A stretch of DNA of 64,000 nt from positions 186,001 through 250,000 of the forward strand of contig JALJCO010000110.1 of the NCBI GenBank assembly GCA_023101725.1, given 5' to 3'. Under the pieces are notes generated by a model that was not told the origin of the DNA, ran no database searches, and saw nothing but the letters and a program-made list of their open reading frames with translations. Made by a program: the position numbers and the translations under genes. Shown in pieces: positions 13,301 through 24,980 of the stretch (position 1 is the first letter of the stretch; each line of letters opens with the position of its first letter). The stretch is from Atherinomorus stipes. Taxonomy: Eukaryota > Chordata > Actinopteri > Atheriniformes > Atherinidae.

Positions 13301-16300
13301 CCTGAGCCACTCTCCCCCCAAGTGAGCAAGTTAGTGAGCAGGTGATGGCTCAGCCTTTTATATTTGCCCAGGGGAAAATGACTTTGGAAAGGAGATCTCA
13401 TAAAGGTCTTATTTACTTCTAGACAAATGTGAGATCCACATGAGAGCTAAATGAGACAATGGATCATTTCTCCTGTTTCTCAACTTCGTCTCCAGATGGA
13501 AAAGCTACACAAAATTTCACCCTAGTCTCACTTCCAGTTCCAAAGGAGATCACAATCATTTCCTAAATAATTCTCAAAATGTCTGCATTAAGTCTCAAAT
13601 AAGACCCCTGTTATTGTAGTCTCAACTACACTCACCGGCCACTTTATTAGGTACACCTGTCCAACTGCAAATTTCTAATTTGCCACTCACCTGACAGCAA
13701 CTCAGTGCATTTAGGCATTTAGACACGGTCAAGACGATCTGCTGCAGTTCAAACCAGCATCAGAATGGTGACTTTAAACGTGGCATGGTTGTTGGTCTGA
13801 GTATTTCAGAAACTGCTGATCTACTGGGATTTTCCTGCACAACCATCTCTAGGGTTTACAGAGAATGATCCAAAAAAGAGAAAATATCCAGTGAGCAGCA
13901 GTTCTGTGGGTGCAAATGCCTTGTTGATGCCAGAGGTCAGAGGTCAGAGGAGAATGGCCAGACTGGTTCCAGCTGATAGAAAGGCAACAGTAATTCAAAT
14001 AACCACTTGTTCCAACCGAAGTCTGCAGAAGAGCATCTCTGAATGCACAACACATCCAACCAGGAAGCAGATGGGCTGCAGCAGCAGAAGACCACACCGG
14101 GTGCCGCTCCAGTCAGCTAAGAACAGGAAACTGAGGCTACAATTCACACAGACTCACCAACATTGGACAATAGAAGATGGAGAAATGTTACTGGTCTGAT
14201 GAGTCTCCATTTCTGCTACCAAATTCAGATGGTGGCTCAGAATTTGGTGTCAACAACATGAAAGCATGGATCCATCCTGCCTTGTATCAACAGTTCAGGT
14301 TGGAGGTGGTGGTGTAATGGTGTGGGGGAGATTTTCTTGGCCCACTTTGGGCCCCTTAGTACCAACTGAGCATTGTGTCAACATCACAGCCTACCTGAGT
14401 ATTGTTGCTGACCATGTCCGTCCCTTTATGACCACAGTGTCGCATCCTCTGATGCTACTTTCAGCAGGATCACGCCCCATGTCATAAAGCCAGAATCATC
14501 TCAGACTGGTTTTTAGTGAGTTCATTGTACTCAAATGGCCTCCACAGTCACCAGATCCCAATCCAACATAGCAGCTTCGGGATGTGGTGGAACGGGAGGT
14601 TCTCATCATGGATGTCCAGCCGACAAATCTGCAGAAACCCCTGTACTAGCAAGGTGTACCTAATAAAGCGGCCGGCGAGTGTATTTCTCCGAGTGAATTT
14701 TAGGAGAGACAAAAGACATTCATGAGAATGATTTGAAACCTGAGTGAGGCTGGGATGAGATCTCCTTTTTGTCTCCTGAAATGCAGAAGCAAAAGCTTTG
14801 AGCAGTAAAATTTTCCCCTGGATGCCTTTTTGCAAGATATTTTCTAATAACTGGATAATTTCTGTTTTGACTTGGTTTTTAATAAAGGCTCAAACATAAA
14901 GTCAATCATCAGGACAGCAGTTTTAAATGCTGAAATTACATAATCTAATAAAAACGGACTCGTTGGCTTTCTGTAATAACAGTGAGATCTTGAGCAAAGT
15001 TCATTTTCTGTAATTAAGGCATTGATGTGTGCAATAAAGAGCAGGACTCTCAGATGACATAAATTAATTCCATCTCACGGGAAAATAGATATGATTATTC
15101 ATTATCTCTACAACAGCATTACTTGCATTCTCAGCTGTTTTCTGCTTCTGTACTTTCACTTCAGTTTGTGCTGAAAATATACAAAATAACCAATACATCA
15201 CAACAAAGCTGATTCATTTACCATCACTTAGTTTTGAACAATGATGGATTTTTGGCCAATATCTGATATGCCGATATTTCACAATTCATTTGGCTGATAT
15301 GATAACCAATATTAAAGCTGAAAATGATGCAATATTAATTCCTTCTGCAAAATTAGAAAAATACTTCAACTTGTTTTATGTATGTCAAATTTAAAAAGGG
15401 CAGTAGGATATGTTCTATCTGAGAATGACTTGGATTTTTTTCTCCCTGAGACAATCAAAAAAATGCACACAATCAGGGAAATTTTGGTTATTTTTACAAA
15501 TAAGAAATTTTTATAGTTTCCAACACTGAAAAATATCCACACTGCTAACATTTTGAGTTTCTCTCTCGCTGGTGCAGAGCAGGTAGTTGCCGGAGATGTC
15601 ATAGTATCCTGCGGTAAATTATATCGGTGGAATGGTCGATGTCTGATCCTCAGTTTTAAAGCCAATATTGGCTGACACGATATTTGGCCGATAATATCCT
15701 GGATCTCTATTTTGAACTGCATTTCTATCTTAGTTAAAATTTGCATGAAGAACTTTCAGCTTGTTTCTCACTTTCTCCGTTTGTTTTCAGGACGACTTGT
15801 CTGAGCCTCTGTATGAAGAAGACCTGGACGGATCTGCAGGAGTCATCTTCCCTTTTTATGACCCAGACACACACATGCTCTACCTGGCGGGAAAGGTTGC
15901 TAGATAAATACTAAATCAACAATTTCCATGTCTAAGATTGTAATTGCCAATGAAAAGAGGCCCTGCAGAAAAAGTTTGTGAAGCACTGCTGTAGAGGCTG
16001 AGGGTTGCTGTGGTGTTCTTCTTTGTAGGGGGACGGGAACATCCGGTACTACGAGCTGAGCTCTGAGAAACCTTACATCAGCTTCCTGACAGAGTACAGG
16101 TCCCTGCTGCCACAGAAAGGCCTCGGTCAGATCATAACACACACATCTACTCACATCCACACACTGATAAAATGGATCTGGGGTGGGGAAAGTAAGTAAG
16201 TAAGTAAGTAAAGGGAATTAAGTCTAGTAAAACCAGAAATCAGAAACAGACCAACATGTCAAGTTCAGCCAATATACACCAATTAGCCCCGTTTCCATGT

Positions 16301-19300
16301 ACAAGTTGCCTTTTTTGCATTTCCACTGGCAAAAACTGGGAAGGGTGTTGCAATCTCTGGTCGACCCTGTCCTACTGGTTTGGGACCCTTCTATTGGGGT
16401 CCCAGTCTGACTGATTTGACCCAAAAGGGTGGAATTTAACACACTGCAGTCTGATAACGGGTCAAAAGAATCATCACTTCCCATGTTGCCCAGCACTAAG
16501 CAAATCAGCAACAGCAACATGTTTAAGTTTGCCCCGGGTTATTGTTGTTTAAAGCCACAGGCCAAGAAAATAGGACACAAACTGCTTGTGTCCACCAATC
16601 CCGTTCTCCTGTTCTTCATTCAAGGCCAGTGTAGCACCACTATGATATTGCGCTTTTCTGTAGCTGATGCATCTATCCCTACCTGGCTTATTCTCTGCCT
16701 ACCACAGTTTCTGTGGAAACGTAACAGAAGCTTACAGACCCAAACTGTGCTGTCCTGAGGTAGACCCATTGTTACCTCTACCAAGGAGGTAATGCAATTG
16801 CTGGCATTTGATTGTCTGCCTGTTAGTTGGCAGAATAACACAAAAAGTTAGGAAAGATTCCGATGAAATTTTGGGGGAATGTTGATGATGGCACAGGGAA
16901 GAACTGATTGACTTTTGGTGTTGATCCAGATCACCATCTGGATCAAGGAATTATTTGAAGGGTTCACTTAGGCCACATGGGAAGAAATGAGTTGTTTGGT
17001 GGAGGTCTACTCTGCACACTTTAAGTTCTTTTCAATCGATCTTTTGGGAGAAGTGAAGCGAAAAGGTCTTGTTGACTTGTTACAGTAGGATCTGGCAGCT
17101 GGTGGAAGATATCAGGCAGGAGATTAACAAACTGTTGTTGAAGTTAATGTGTTGCAAGGTATGTTTGAGCGACTCTGACAAGGACCAAGTTGTGATATTT
17201 ACACAGTTGGGTTTTATCATCTCAACTAGTTCCTGTGGGATAGTCCAGCTCTGCTGTGAGCATGTCCTACCTGAAGTGGTCCCCTTTTAGTGGGGACCAC
17301 TTCCATTAAAATAGCACCTGCATAAGGGGCAACCGCCTCAGAAAGTAAGCTCGCCCCGTTGCAAATAGTGTAATCCTCCCTTCATCCGCTAGGGCTGGCT
17401 AAGAGCGAGCACCCCATAGCTCCCAGTTAAAAACGCCAACTTCAAGAGAAATAAACAGGTTTCAGCCTGGTTAAAAAATCATTTTAGGTTTATTAGGTCA
17501 AGTTTACCTATGTAACTGTGAGGGGGTGAATTTTTTATAACTCATTCCTTTTGATGTTTTTACTTAAATAACACATAATTAAGGGCGTGTCCTTATGATT
17601 GACATGCGGCAGACCGGAAGCTCCGCCTGCCGACCGGAGGCTCCTAGTTAGCTCCTTCTTTGCTATTAATAAGGTCTCAGTTTGTTACAGAGTCGCACAA
17701 CGGTGGTTTTTTAGTCAGCGAATTGCAAGTCTAAGCACGTCTTACCTTAACCATGCCGCTTAGGGGGCTTATCTTTGTTAGCTCCTCTTAGTTTCGTGTT
17801 AGCTCAGTTAGCGTTTAGCCCACAGTACGTCAGCTATCAATCATTTGCCCCGCGGCCGCGCTGTGCCAATTTTAGTATTTTCCTGGAGTGACGACGTACG
17901 TGACACGGCAAGATGGCGACGGTAAGACACGCCCACCTGGCTTCACATTTCTCTATTCAGAAGAGACCGGAAGCTACGTCCAGTAATTATATACAGTCTA
18001 TGACCTGCATCCAGTAATGGAAGGTCAAGGCATGTCGATGTACACAGGTAGCTGGCTCATGTTGTCCTCTAACAAAAGGGCTTCAGTACCTCAATAGAAA
18101 ATGTACTAGCTTGTATACTACGTGTCAGCATAGGCATAGACCAGGTGTGTCCAAAATCGGTTCTTGAATGTGCCCTGCTACAACACACTTGACTCAGATC
18201 AACTGGATCCAACAGCCCATGAAGTTCCACACAATGACTCGTCAGTTTGAGTCAGTTATGTTGGAACAGGGAAACATGGACAGCATGCAGGATTGTGGCC
18301 CTTGAGGACTGGAGCTGGTCACCACTGGCATAGACTGATCAGGCTGACTTGTGGCATGCTTGGGTTAGAACTGCACCACAGAGCAATGACAGAAGGTGAG
18401 CTGGCGAGGGCAGCGTGACGCTTTAGGCCATATTCTGCTGGGAAACATGGAATCCTGTCATTCAAGTGGATGCTACTTTGGCATTTAATTCATCGTGGAA
18501 CATTTTACTTTACCAAATGCGTCCTTTCATGGAAGCAGTATTCCGGGTGGCAGTTCCCTCTCTCAGCAGGGTAATGTGCCCGGCCACACTGGAAAAATGT
18601 TTCAAGAATGACTAGACGAGCATATCAACATACCTGGAAGGGTCAGGGTTGTTATGGTATAAAAAGGGGTCCTACTTAGTATTCGGTGGATGGTCATAAT
18701 GTTAATGCTGGTTGGTGTATGATGAACAGAGACTACCAACAAAAACTTAATGTTGGAATATAATTTTTATGCCCTTTTATACAAGAGTCCTCAAATATTC
18801 ACTCAATATTTGGTCACACCAGACTTTGGTCAAAGCATATTTCATGGATGACTGATATCTGACATCGTTTCAGGGGTGATGCCAAAACGTGGCTTGGATG
18901 TAAACGCATGCGAGGTTTTCCGCTTTTATCGACTGATAGCTATCAAAGACTTGGTGGAACCGCTGTCGATGATCGTACCACGAAAACAGGTTCTTACGAT
19001 CCACTTTGCTTTTTTTTTACTTAAAGCTGATGGAAGTAAGAAGCACATGAAGTCATGTTATCGGGCTTTACTCACCTTTTCAGTCTGGAATTTTTCAAGA
19101 GGATCTTTACCCGATGACAGCTGGGGGCCGGGCGGCCATGACGGCTCAGGAGTGGCTACTGGGGATCAACAGAGGTCTGCTACCCATCAATGCTTTTAAA
19201 CCAAAACAGTTTGCAGATTCTTGATTCATGGCTGTAGATTTGAGTTATTTCTTCACCACATCCAGCTTGTTTTTTCTCTCCATCAGACCCGGTGCTGATT

Positions 19301-22093
19301 TCCCTAAAGCCGGAGATTCAAGTAGAAAACCCTTATGCAGAGACCCCGGATGAGAAGGAGCAGGTGATGTGGCTGAGCTCCGTCAGGTTCCAGATCGGTC
19401 CACCTGGTGATGTGGTGAAGGCAGATCAGGACTTCATCGAGCAGGTAAATCACACTTTATTCTATGTAGTTTAGAATATACAGGTGAAGCAAAGATGTTA
19501 CAGGACAAGATGGCAACAAACATCATCGTGCATAGTTGGAAAACAGCCAATAATAAAGTTAACATCCATTTAATGAGCCAGTTTAATTCATTTAACTTCT
19601 CAAGCTCTTTTTGTTCTATAATTCATTGGCCTGGAGCCCAGAGAGGACATCATTCAGGCAGGGTCATTTGCTATACATGATTTTTCTTTAATTTAGCAAT
19701 TAAGGGATTAATACCCTAAAGAAGTAATGAATTTTTCAAGACAGACGGTTGGTTAATAGAATTTTCTTTGAGCCACAGTGGTGTCAGATAGTTCTAGCTC
19801 ACATATTAAAAAGTAAAAAGTAAGCCATGTCAAGTTTCAGGCACGGTTGCAATATATAATTTACAAATAAAGTAAATGAAAATCCTGCTGTCTAGGAAGA
19901 AACACTCGTCACAGCTTGACATTTGGTCATGCAGTCTTGCCGCCATCCTGAACAGAAAGCTCTCATTTTCTGTGCTTCCTGGTGAAGTTGAAGTTTATTT
20001 GTATAACACGCCTACAACCACCCCAGTTGTACAAAGGGCTGCACAGAAATATGTAAATCTAAAAGAATACACATATATACACTGATGGACGCACATAAAC
20101 ACAAAAAACATCCTTATCCATTCACACCTGTCATGTCACATACACAAATTCACACAAGGACACACAAACACAGATGCAAAATAATCTCTCAAGATAAAAT
20201 TAAAAAGAGCACATGGACTTTTCTGCAGTGACAATCACTTAAAGAGGAGCTCACACAGTTTGTCGTTACATTCGGTTCATAACCAGGCCAGCTATAGGCA
20301 ATTGCTTGGTTTGCTTGCCTTGTTGCAACTGGCCGGTCTGCGGCCTCAAGGGAAAAATTTATGACCACAAAGGTTATGTTGCATATTTAGCAATTGATTA
20401 TGAAGATTATAGAGAAAGATATGATTTTAGAGAATGCTCATACATCATCAGAAGTTATAATTCAGGGCTTTTGCATACAAACCTCAGAGCAAGTGAGAGT
20501 ATTGGAGTGCAGCCACTGTGCACGTCTCATCATGCCAGCATACCTGGTTTATGCTGGATTAATGGCTGCAGCTATAACTTTATGCGAAAGCAGCAAGGGA
20601 ACTGAGTGGGATTGGATCCCCAGACTCCTGGGTAAGACTGAGTCAGCCAAAGGAACATCGCTGTGGCCAAGTAGCCAGGAAACATAATCACTCGGCGGCA
20701 GGACCGTCAACTGCCACAGCTCTCATCCTCTTTCCACAAGCACGTCTTCGTGCTTCGGGCAGGCTGTCACCAATTTTGAATCCATGGACTGTTTACCATC
20801 GTCACATGGATCCTGCCGACAACGCCAGAAATGCCACTCAGGGGCACGGTGACAGGACCGTCCGCTGCCACACAAACAAACTGGGAAACTCCTGGTGGAA
20901 CGGTACCGTCTAAGCTTGCATCACATTCAGATCAATACGGAAACAGCGAAGGCCTTTAAAGAGCCTGACTGATCAATGCCCCCTGGTGTTAGGACCTGGT
21001 AACTACAGCTGATTTATACAGATTTATACACGGTATCAATCTATTTTACTAACGAAATCTCGCGATATTACATCATTCTGTTACGAAATCTCACCAAAAT
21101 TCACAAAATTTTAATTGTAATGCCCCCTGGTGTTAGGACCTGGTAACTACAGCTGATTACACAGAACTTTAGTTTGCTCCATGAAAATAAAGCTTCCAAA
21201 ATTACTGGCAACTGTGAGCTAGAAGCATGTGAAAGCAGTTTATCCTGCCTCCTTGAATTAAAACTGTTTTTATTTATTTTATTGTATTACTTGTATGTCT
21301 TGTAACCTGTAACTGCTGCCTCTTGACCAGGACTCCCTTGGAAAAGAGGTTTTTAATCTCAATGGGACTTTCCTGGAGAAATAAAGGTTAAATGTGAACT
21401 GTGGTTATTTCATTAGTCCTTTCAAAAACAGTAGTCACAGGATGGAGTTACATAAAATTCTTAGTCATGCTAACTTTCTAGAAAATGCTAGTTGCTGTAT
21501 TTTTTGTGCCTTGTGATAAATTCCTCCTGAAAGCCTTTTTCACACGGTTCAAACGGGCGTTTCATCACCATATTACAGTAAGTTCTGTCCTGTCCCATGT
21601 TCAGGCCTTCCTGGAGGAGCAGCTGGCCTATCAGGATGCCAAATACCCCAGAGATCTGAGCGACCTGTCAGGGTGGCAGCCGGATGAGACGCAGATTCCC
21701 CTGTGGACGTACTACTGCACCCCCCACTGCTGTGAACCTGCAGAAAGACCGCCACCGACCACTGAGAGCGAGGTCAGGCAGAATTTTACTTAACAAGCAC
21801 AACCGGATCCAAATGTGTGCAAATGCTTTGGACAGTTTCTCTTTTTCCAGCTTAGACGATTCTGTGTTTCAGCTCCTGCAGGCGTTTTACAGTCAGCAGG
21901 ACGAGATTAAAGGTCTGAGGGAAGAGCTGCTTCAGAAGGATGTCAGTACACAGAAGTACACAGAAGTACTAAGTAATCCAGCATGAGTTTGTGTTGACTG
22001 GAAGTAACTGATGTTTCCCTTCTGCAGGTGAGAATTGCCCAACTGGAACTGGAGATAAAGAACAACAGGAGCAACTTGAGGGCAACTTTTTGA
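7333..22093 (+). CDS. coro2a: Coronin-2A, 13 coding exons, complete coding sequence
   Basis: Class II coronin, an F-actin-associated WD40 protein of the cytoskeleton and adhesion sites; mammalian CORO2A is also reported in NCoR corepressor complexes. Coding exons: 7333-7533, 7769-7885, 9312-9461, 11543-11743, 11822-11938, 15791-15895, 16029-16125, 18874-18989, 19084-19174, 19287-19444, 21605-21772, 21873-21941, 22028-22093 (TGA 22091-22093). All junctions are GT-AG and the joined 1656 nt stay in one frame (551 aa; human is about 525). It starts [20 protein letters not shown], the coronin N-terminal signature. WD40 propeller repeats fill roughly residues 70-320 (for example [34 protein letters not shown]). 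The coronin C-terminal extension ([22 protein letters not shown]) covers 330-400. A variable linker covers 400-505 and a coiled coil ([15 protein letters not shown] through LELEIKN) ends it. MSWH and the C-terminus favour CORO2A over CORO2B. The ATG follows an acceptor directly, so a non-coding 5' exon is likely upstream. Exon 4 is about 7 codons longer than human. Confidence 0.93.
8748..9239. mobile_element. PIF/Harbinger-like MITE in coro2a intron 2
   Basis: 492 bp with terminal repeats TGCTGCCTTCATGTGGTA / TACCACATGAAGGCAGCA, flanked by TAA on both sides (8745-8747, 9240-9242). It lies only 72 bp upstream of coding exon 3. Its terminal TGCTGC and TAA target match the MITE at 46642-47120. 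No coding sequence. Confidence 0.7.
10109..11357. mobile_element. hAT-type MITE in coro2a intron 3, itself interrupted
   Basis: Perfect 8-bp target-site duplication ATTTTAAC (10101-10108 and 11358-11365). Ends AAAGGATGTTCGATATT and AATATCGGACAACCCTT. The interior is rich in CCGATATC motifs and shares blocks with 60905-62285 (for example GCAGCAGCAGCTGCACCGTA). A second MITE is inserted at 10536-11212. No transposase. Confidence 0.75.
10536..11212. mobile_element. MITE nested within the intron 3 hAT
   Basis: Terminal repeats GGCCGTTTCTCAATA / TATTGAGAAACGGCC, 15 bp perfect, flanked by ATA on both sides (10533-10535, 11213-11215). The 3-bp duplication suggests a PIF/Harbinger-like mechanism, though the target is not the usual TWA. 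The left interior has repeated GTACTT-type motifs. Confidence 0.65.
12487..13320 (-). mobile_element. tRNA-derived SINE, split by a MITE
   Basis: On the minus strand, the 5' end (13318 leftward) has a tRNA-like A box (GTGGCTCAGGTGGTAGAGCA) and a B-box-like segment around 13246-13256. The block CCTTGGGCAAGGCACTTAAC, recurrent in vertebrate SINEs, follows near 13199-13222. The body resumes left of the MITE (12487-12680), ending in the plus-strand GATTTATATCACGCTTTTCT. It is interrupted by the Harbinger-type MITE at 12681-13161. Confidence 0.65.
12681..13161. mobile_element. PIF/Harbinger-type MITE, copy 2
   Basis: 481 bp, same family and orientation as 677-1165 and nearly identical over most of its length. 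Terminal repeats AGCCCCGTTTCCACC / GGTGGAAACGGGGCT; target duplication TTA (12678-12680, 13162-13164). Inserted in a SINE within coro2a intron 5. Confidence 0.8.
13629..14681 (+). mobile_element. Complete but decayed Tc1-like transposon in coro2a intron 5
   Basis: 1053 bp; terminal repeats CACTCACCGGCCACTTTATT and its near-complement ending CGGCCGGCGAGTG, flanked by TA (13627-13628, 14682-14683). The plus strand carries scattered, frame-shifted transposase-like fragments (13.8-14.65 kb), with stops throughout, so it cannot encode a functional enzyme. Confidence 0.75.
15240..15709. mobile_element. hAT-type MITE in coro2a intron 5
   Basis: Perfect 8-bp duplication TTTTGAAC (15232-15239 and 15710-15717). 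The interior is composed of GCCAATATC / GATATTTGGCC inverted motifs shared with other CCGATATC-rich hAT MITEs in the window. It ends 81 bp upstream of coding exon 6. Confidence 0.7.
16775..17018. repeat. Fish interspersed repeat bounded by ACCTCTACCAAGGAGGT
   Basis: Begins ACCTCTACCAAGGAGGT and ends GGTGGAGGTCTAC. This resembles a widespread vertebrate element that I remember as bounded by CCTCCGCCAAGGAGG and GGCGGAGGTCT. It lies in coro2a intron 7 (16126-18873), with a perfect 12-bp-stem hairpin at 17273-17303 nearby. Confidence 0.5.
17590..18003. repeat. Fish interspersed repeat ending in ATATACAGTCTATG
   Basis: GC-richer block starting near GGGCGTGTCCTTATGATTGA and ending TTATATACAGTCTATG, an ending I recall as very common in teleost repeats. 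The class is not assigned. It is inside coro2a intron 7. Confidence 0.4.
18140..18330. repeat. Dispersed repeat of the ACACACCTGATTCA / GAGGACTGGAG family
   Basis: Inverted-repeat-like element with GTGTCCAAAATCGGTTCTTG on the left and CTTGAGGACTGGAGCTGGTC on the right. Related copies or pieces lie near 26620-26775, 32090-32165, 33085-33150 and 51955-52120, recognisable by AACCTGCAGGA, CACACCTGA and GAGGACTGGAG blocks. No coding sequence. Confidence 0.55.
20975..21158. repeat. 40-bp perfect direct repeat flanking a 104-bp transposon-like segment
   Basis: 20975-21014 and 21119-21158 are identical 40-mers (each AATGCCCCCTGGTG... to ...CAGCTGATT). The 104 bp between them match the unit of the tandem array at 22.8-23.8 kb (TCTATTTTACTAACGAAATC, then TCTCGCGATATT). 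It lies in coro2a intron 10. Confidence 0.85.
21230..21395 (+). mobile_element. 3' end fragment of a non-LTR retrotransposon
   Basis: Contains GAGGTTTTTAATCTCAATGG followed by GACTTTCCTGGAGAAATAAAGG, a 3' end I recall as frequent in teleost LINEs. There is no reverse transcriptase sequence. It lies about 210 bp upstream of coro2a exon 11. Confidence 0.5.
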
Positions 22094-22277
22094 TTTTAAT
22101 CTCTAATATAGAGACTTGCTTTCTGTAGGAATTTCTGCATTTCTATTCAGTCCAGTTATAAACAAATGTGAAGTTTAAATCGGTTTTTGGAAAGCTGAAT
22201 TAAGTCATGCACCGTTTGTTCAGGTCCTTGTTTCCATGAATTTGTGCAACAGAGATGGAGATTTTAGCTTAATGAAG

Positions 22278-22283
22278 AATAAA
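22278..22283 (+). promoter_or_regulatory. coro2a: Candidate polyadenylation signal of coro2a
   Basis: AATAAA about 185 bp after the coro2a stop and before the first downstream transposon. It would give a short 3' UTR of roughly 200 nt. Confidence 0.45.
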
Positions 22284-22562
22284 CAGTTTCATGCATTAAC
22301 TGTGATTGTCGCACAGCGACATTTAGTCCAGATATTGTTGCCGTTCACACACGTAACTCACAGTGGGATTAACCAGGCAGGCAGGCGTTGGGCAGCACCG
22401 TAGGGCATTTAGGATGGAGGATTTGTAATTCTATAAACCAGATCTACACTATGAGAGCAGTGACATATCCACAAAATATTTAATGGGGTGGCCAAGATAA
22501 GACAGAGGTTCACTGGCCAATCAATAGATATCAATAACTGCAAAGTCCAGACAGGTTATTGT

Positions 22563-24155
22563 TAGGGATGCACAATATAATCAGTCTATATCGGCATTAA
22601 AACTGAGTATCAGACATCGGCCACCCCACCGATATTTAACTGATCAGCCCGCTGTTTCTAAAGTCTAAAAAAGAAATTCTTCTTCTTCAAAAACTTCTTT
22701 TTTCTTAAAACGGACTTTAAAACTTCTAAAGACTAGGGGTGGGAAAAAATATCGATACACTGAAATATCGCAATATTTTCATATTGATATCATTGACTTT
22801 TAACAACACGGTATCAATCTATTTTACTAACGAAATCTTGTGATATTTCATCGTTCTGTTATGAAGTCTCATGAGAATTCACAAAAATTTCGCAATATTT
22901 TCATATTCTGAAATCGTATTGACATTTAAAAACACGGTAATCTATTTTACTAACGAAATCTCGCAAAATTTCATAATTCTGTTAGGAAATTTCGCGAAAA
23001 TTCATAAAATTGTAATTGTAAATTGAACGATGAAATCTTACGAGATTTTGAGAGTAAAATAGAGCGATACTGTGTTTTTAAATATCGACTTGATATTGGC
23101 ATATGAAAATATCAGGATATTTGTGATATTTCATCGTTCTGTTATGAAGTCTCATGGGAATTCACAAAAATTTCACGATATTTTCATATTCTGATATCAC
23201 GTTGACATTTAAAAACACGGTATCGATCTATTTTACTAACGAAATCTCGCAAAATTTCATAATTCTGTTAGGAAATCTCGCGAAAATTCACAAAATTGTA
23301 ATTGTAAATTAAACGATGAAATCTCACGCGATTTTGAGAGTAAAATAGAGCGATACTGTGTTCTTAAATATCGACTTGATATTGGCATATGAAAACATCA
23401 GGATATTTGTGATATTTCATCGTTCTGTTATGAAGTCTCATGGGAATTCACAAAAATTTCACGATATTTTCATATTCTGATATCACGTTGACATTTAAAA
23501 ACACGGTATCGATCTATTTTACTAAAGAAATCTCGCAAAATTTCATAATTCTGTTAGGAAATCTCGCGAAAATTCACAAAATTGTAATAGTAAATTAAAC
23601 GATGAAATCTCACGCGATTTTGAGAGTAAAATAGAGCGATACTGTGTTCTTAAATATCGACTTGATATTGGCATATGAAAACATCAGGATATTTGTGATA
23701 TTTCATCGTTCTGTTATGAAGTCTCATGGGAATTCACAAAAATTTCACGATATTTTCATATTCTGATATCACGTTCGACATTTAAAAACACGATATTGAT
23801 CTATTTTACTAACGAAATTTCGCGATATTTCATCATTCTGTTACGAAATCTCGCGAAAATTCACAAAATTGTAATTGTAAATTGAACGATGAAATCTCAC
23901 GAGATTTTGTGAGTAAAATAGAGCAATACTGTGTTGAATATGCAAATGAAAATATCAGGATATTTGACTGTATTGATATTTTTTTCCCACCCCTATTTGT
24001 CAAAGTGTCGGAAACGGGTAACAAAACTGCTATTCGCAATGATTGCTTATTTTTTTCAGCTTTAATATCGGTATTAATATCAGTTATCAGCCATGTGAGT
24101 TTTCCAATATCAGCATATCAGATATCGGCCAAAATTCCAATATCCTGCATCCCTA
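22563..24155. mobile_element. Composite hAT MITE between coro2a and anp32b
   Basis: Perfect 8-bp duplication GTTATTGT (22555-22562, 24156-24163) and termini TAGGGATGCA / TGCATCCCTA. A second hAT-like element (22734-23995, termini TAGGGGTGGG / CCCACCCCTA) sits inside it. The inner element carries the tandem array described separately. The same outer-inner junction recurs at 57995, so the composite may itself have spread. Confidence 0.75.
22809..23800. repeat. Tandem array of about 286-bp units inside an hAT element
   Basis: The block CAGGATATTTGTGATATTTC starts at 23113, 23399 and 23685, a regular 286-bp step, and ACGGTATC/ACGGTAATC-type unit starts recur near 22933, 23217, 23504 and 23790. 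The first unit is shorter (from about 22809). Units carry TCTCGCGAAA, TCACGCGATT and related palindrome-like motifs. Open frames across it are coincidental. Confidence 0.85.
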
Positions 24156-24919
24156 GTTATTGTAAACTTTGGTTACAATCTATGTGTGAAAGAAAGGATA
24201 CCAGAGTGTCTGGAAACCCCAAATCACCCATTTGGTTAGAATCTCTGTGACAAAAACATATATATATATATATTTTTTATAGAGTTTAAAGCATAATACG
24301 TTATAATGCACTTATAAAATAAGATTTTAATCTTGTGTTAACAGTAAGGTCTAAAGCTAGTGTTTACTTTCAACTGTTGCACTATTATCCATGCAGCAGG
24401 TTTGTGGGATTATGTTTCAGTTTTGGCCCCAGTGAGGGCCAGTCAGGCTTTAAATGATAATCTGCTGCTCCCTGGTGGACAGACAATATCCCCAATAACT
24501 ATATATTTGCTCTCACGTAATCAGATAAATCTAAAATACACGTTCTTGGTTAAATCTGAACCAGCACACTTCTGTTTTGGGCTGAGTTGTGTCCCCAAAT
24601 GGTGAAATTTCAGTTTCTGAGGGGTGTTCTTAATCAGCGGATGGGCTAACTGGGGGGGTCTCCGTTCCAGCCTTCACCATCATCCATCAGAGGCTGCAGG
24701 CGATGACTGGAGGAAGGAAAGCCAAACCAGACCAAGATTAACTTATTCCAAAGCAGCTTAGAGTCACTTAAAAACCGTATTCAGGTGCAACCAGATTCCT
24801 CCAGACATTCATTCTCTAGTTGGTGAAATTACAGATTACTTGTTGCCTTTGAACGCATCAGTGAAGCTGCTGCTTATCAAACCAGACGATGAGCAAGAGG
24901 AAACAGAGACAGCAGAAGC

Positions 24920-24980
24920 AAAATGTTAAGATTTTATTTACAGTCTTTTTCCATGTTTTTGTTGTTTATTTAACTTACAG

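Noticed and set aside
13240..13320. Possible tRNA gene on the minus strand
   Set aside because: Boxes A and B are present, but the sequence continues into a SINE body and no full cloverleaf was convincing.
7333..22093. Assignment as coro2b
   Set aside because: The MSWH start, NDH-C context and C-terminal end agree better with remembered CORO2A; proximity to anp32b rather than anp32a supports this.
22809..23800. Regular repeats that could suggest a CRISPR-like array
   Set aside because: The whole 286-bp unit repeats without unique spacers, it lies inside a transposon, and the genome is eukaryotic.
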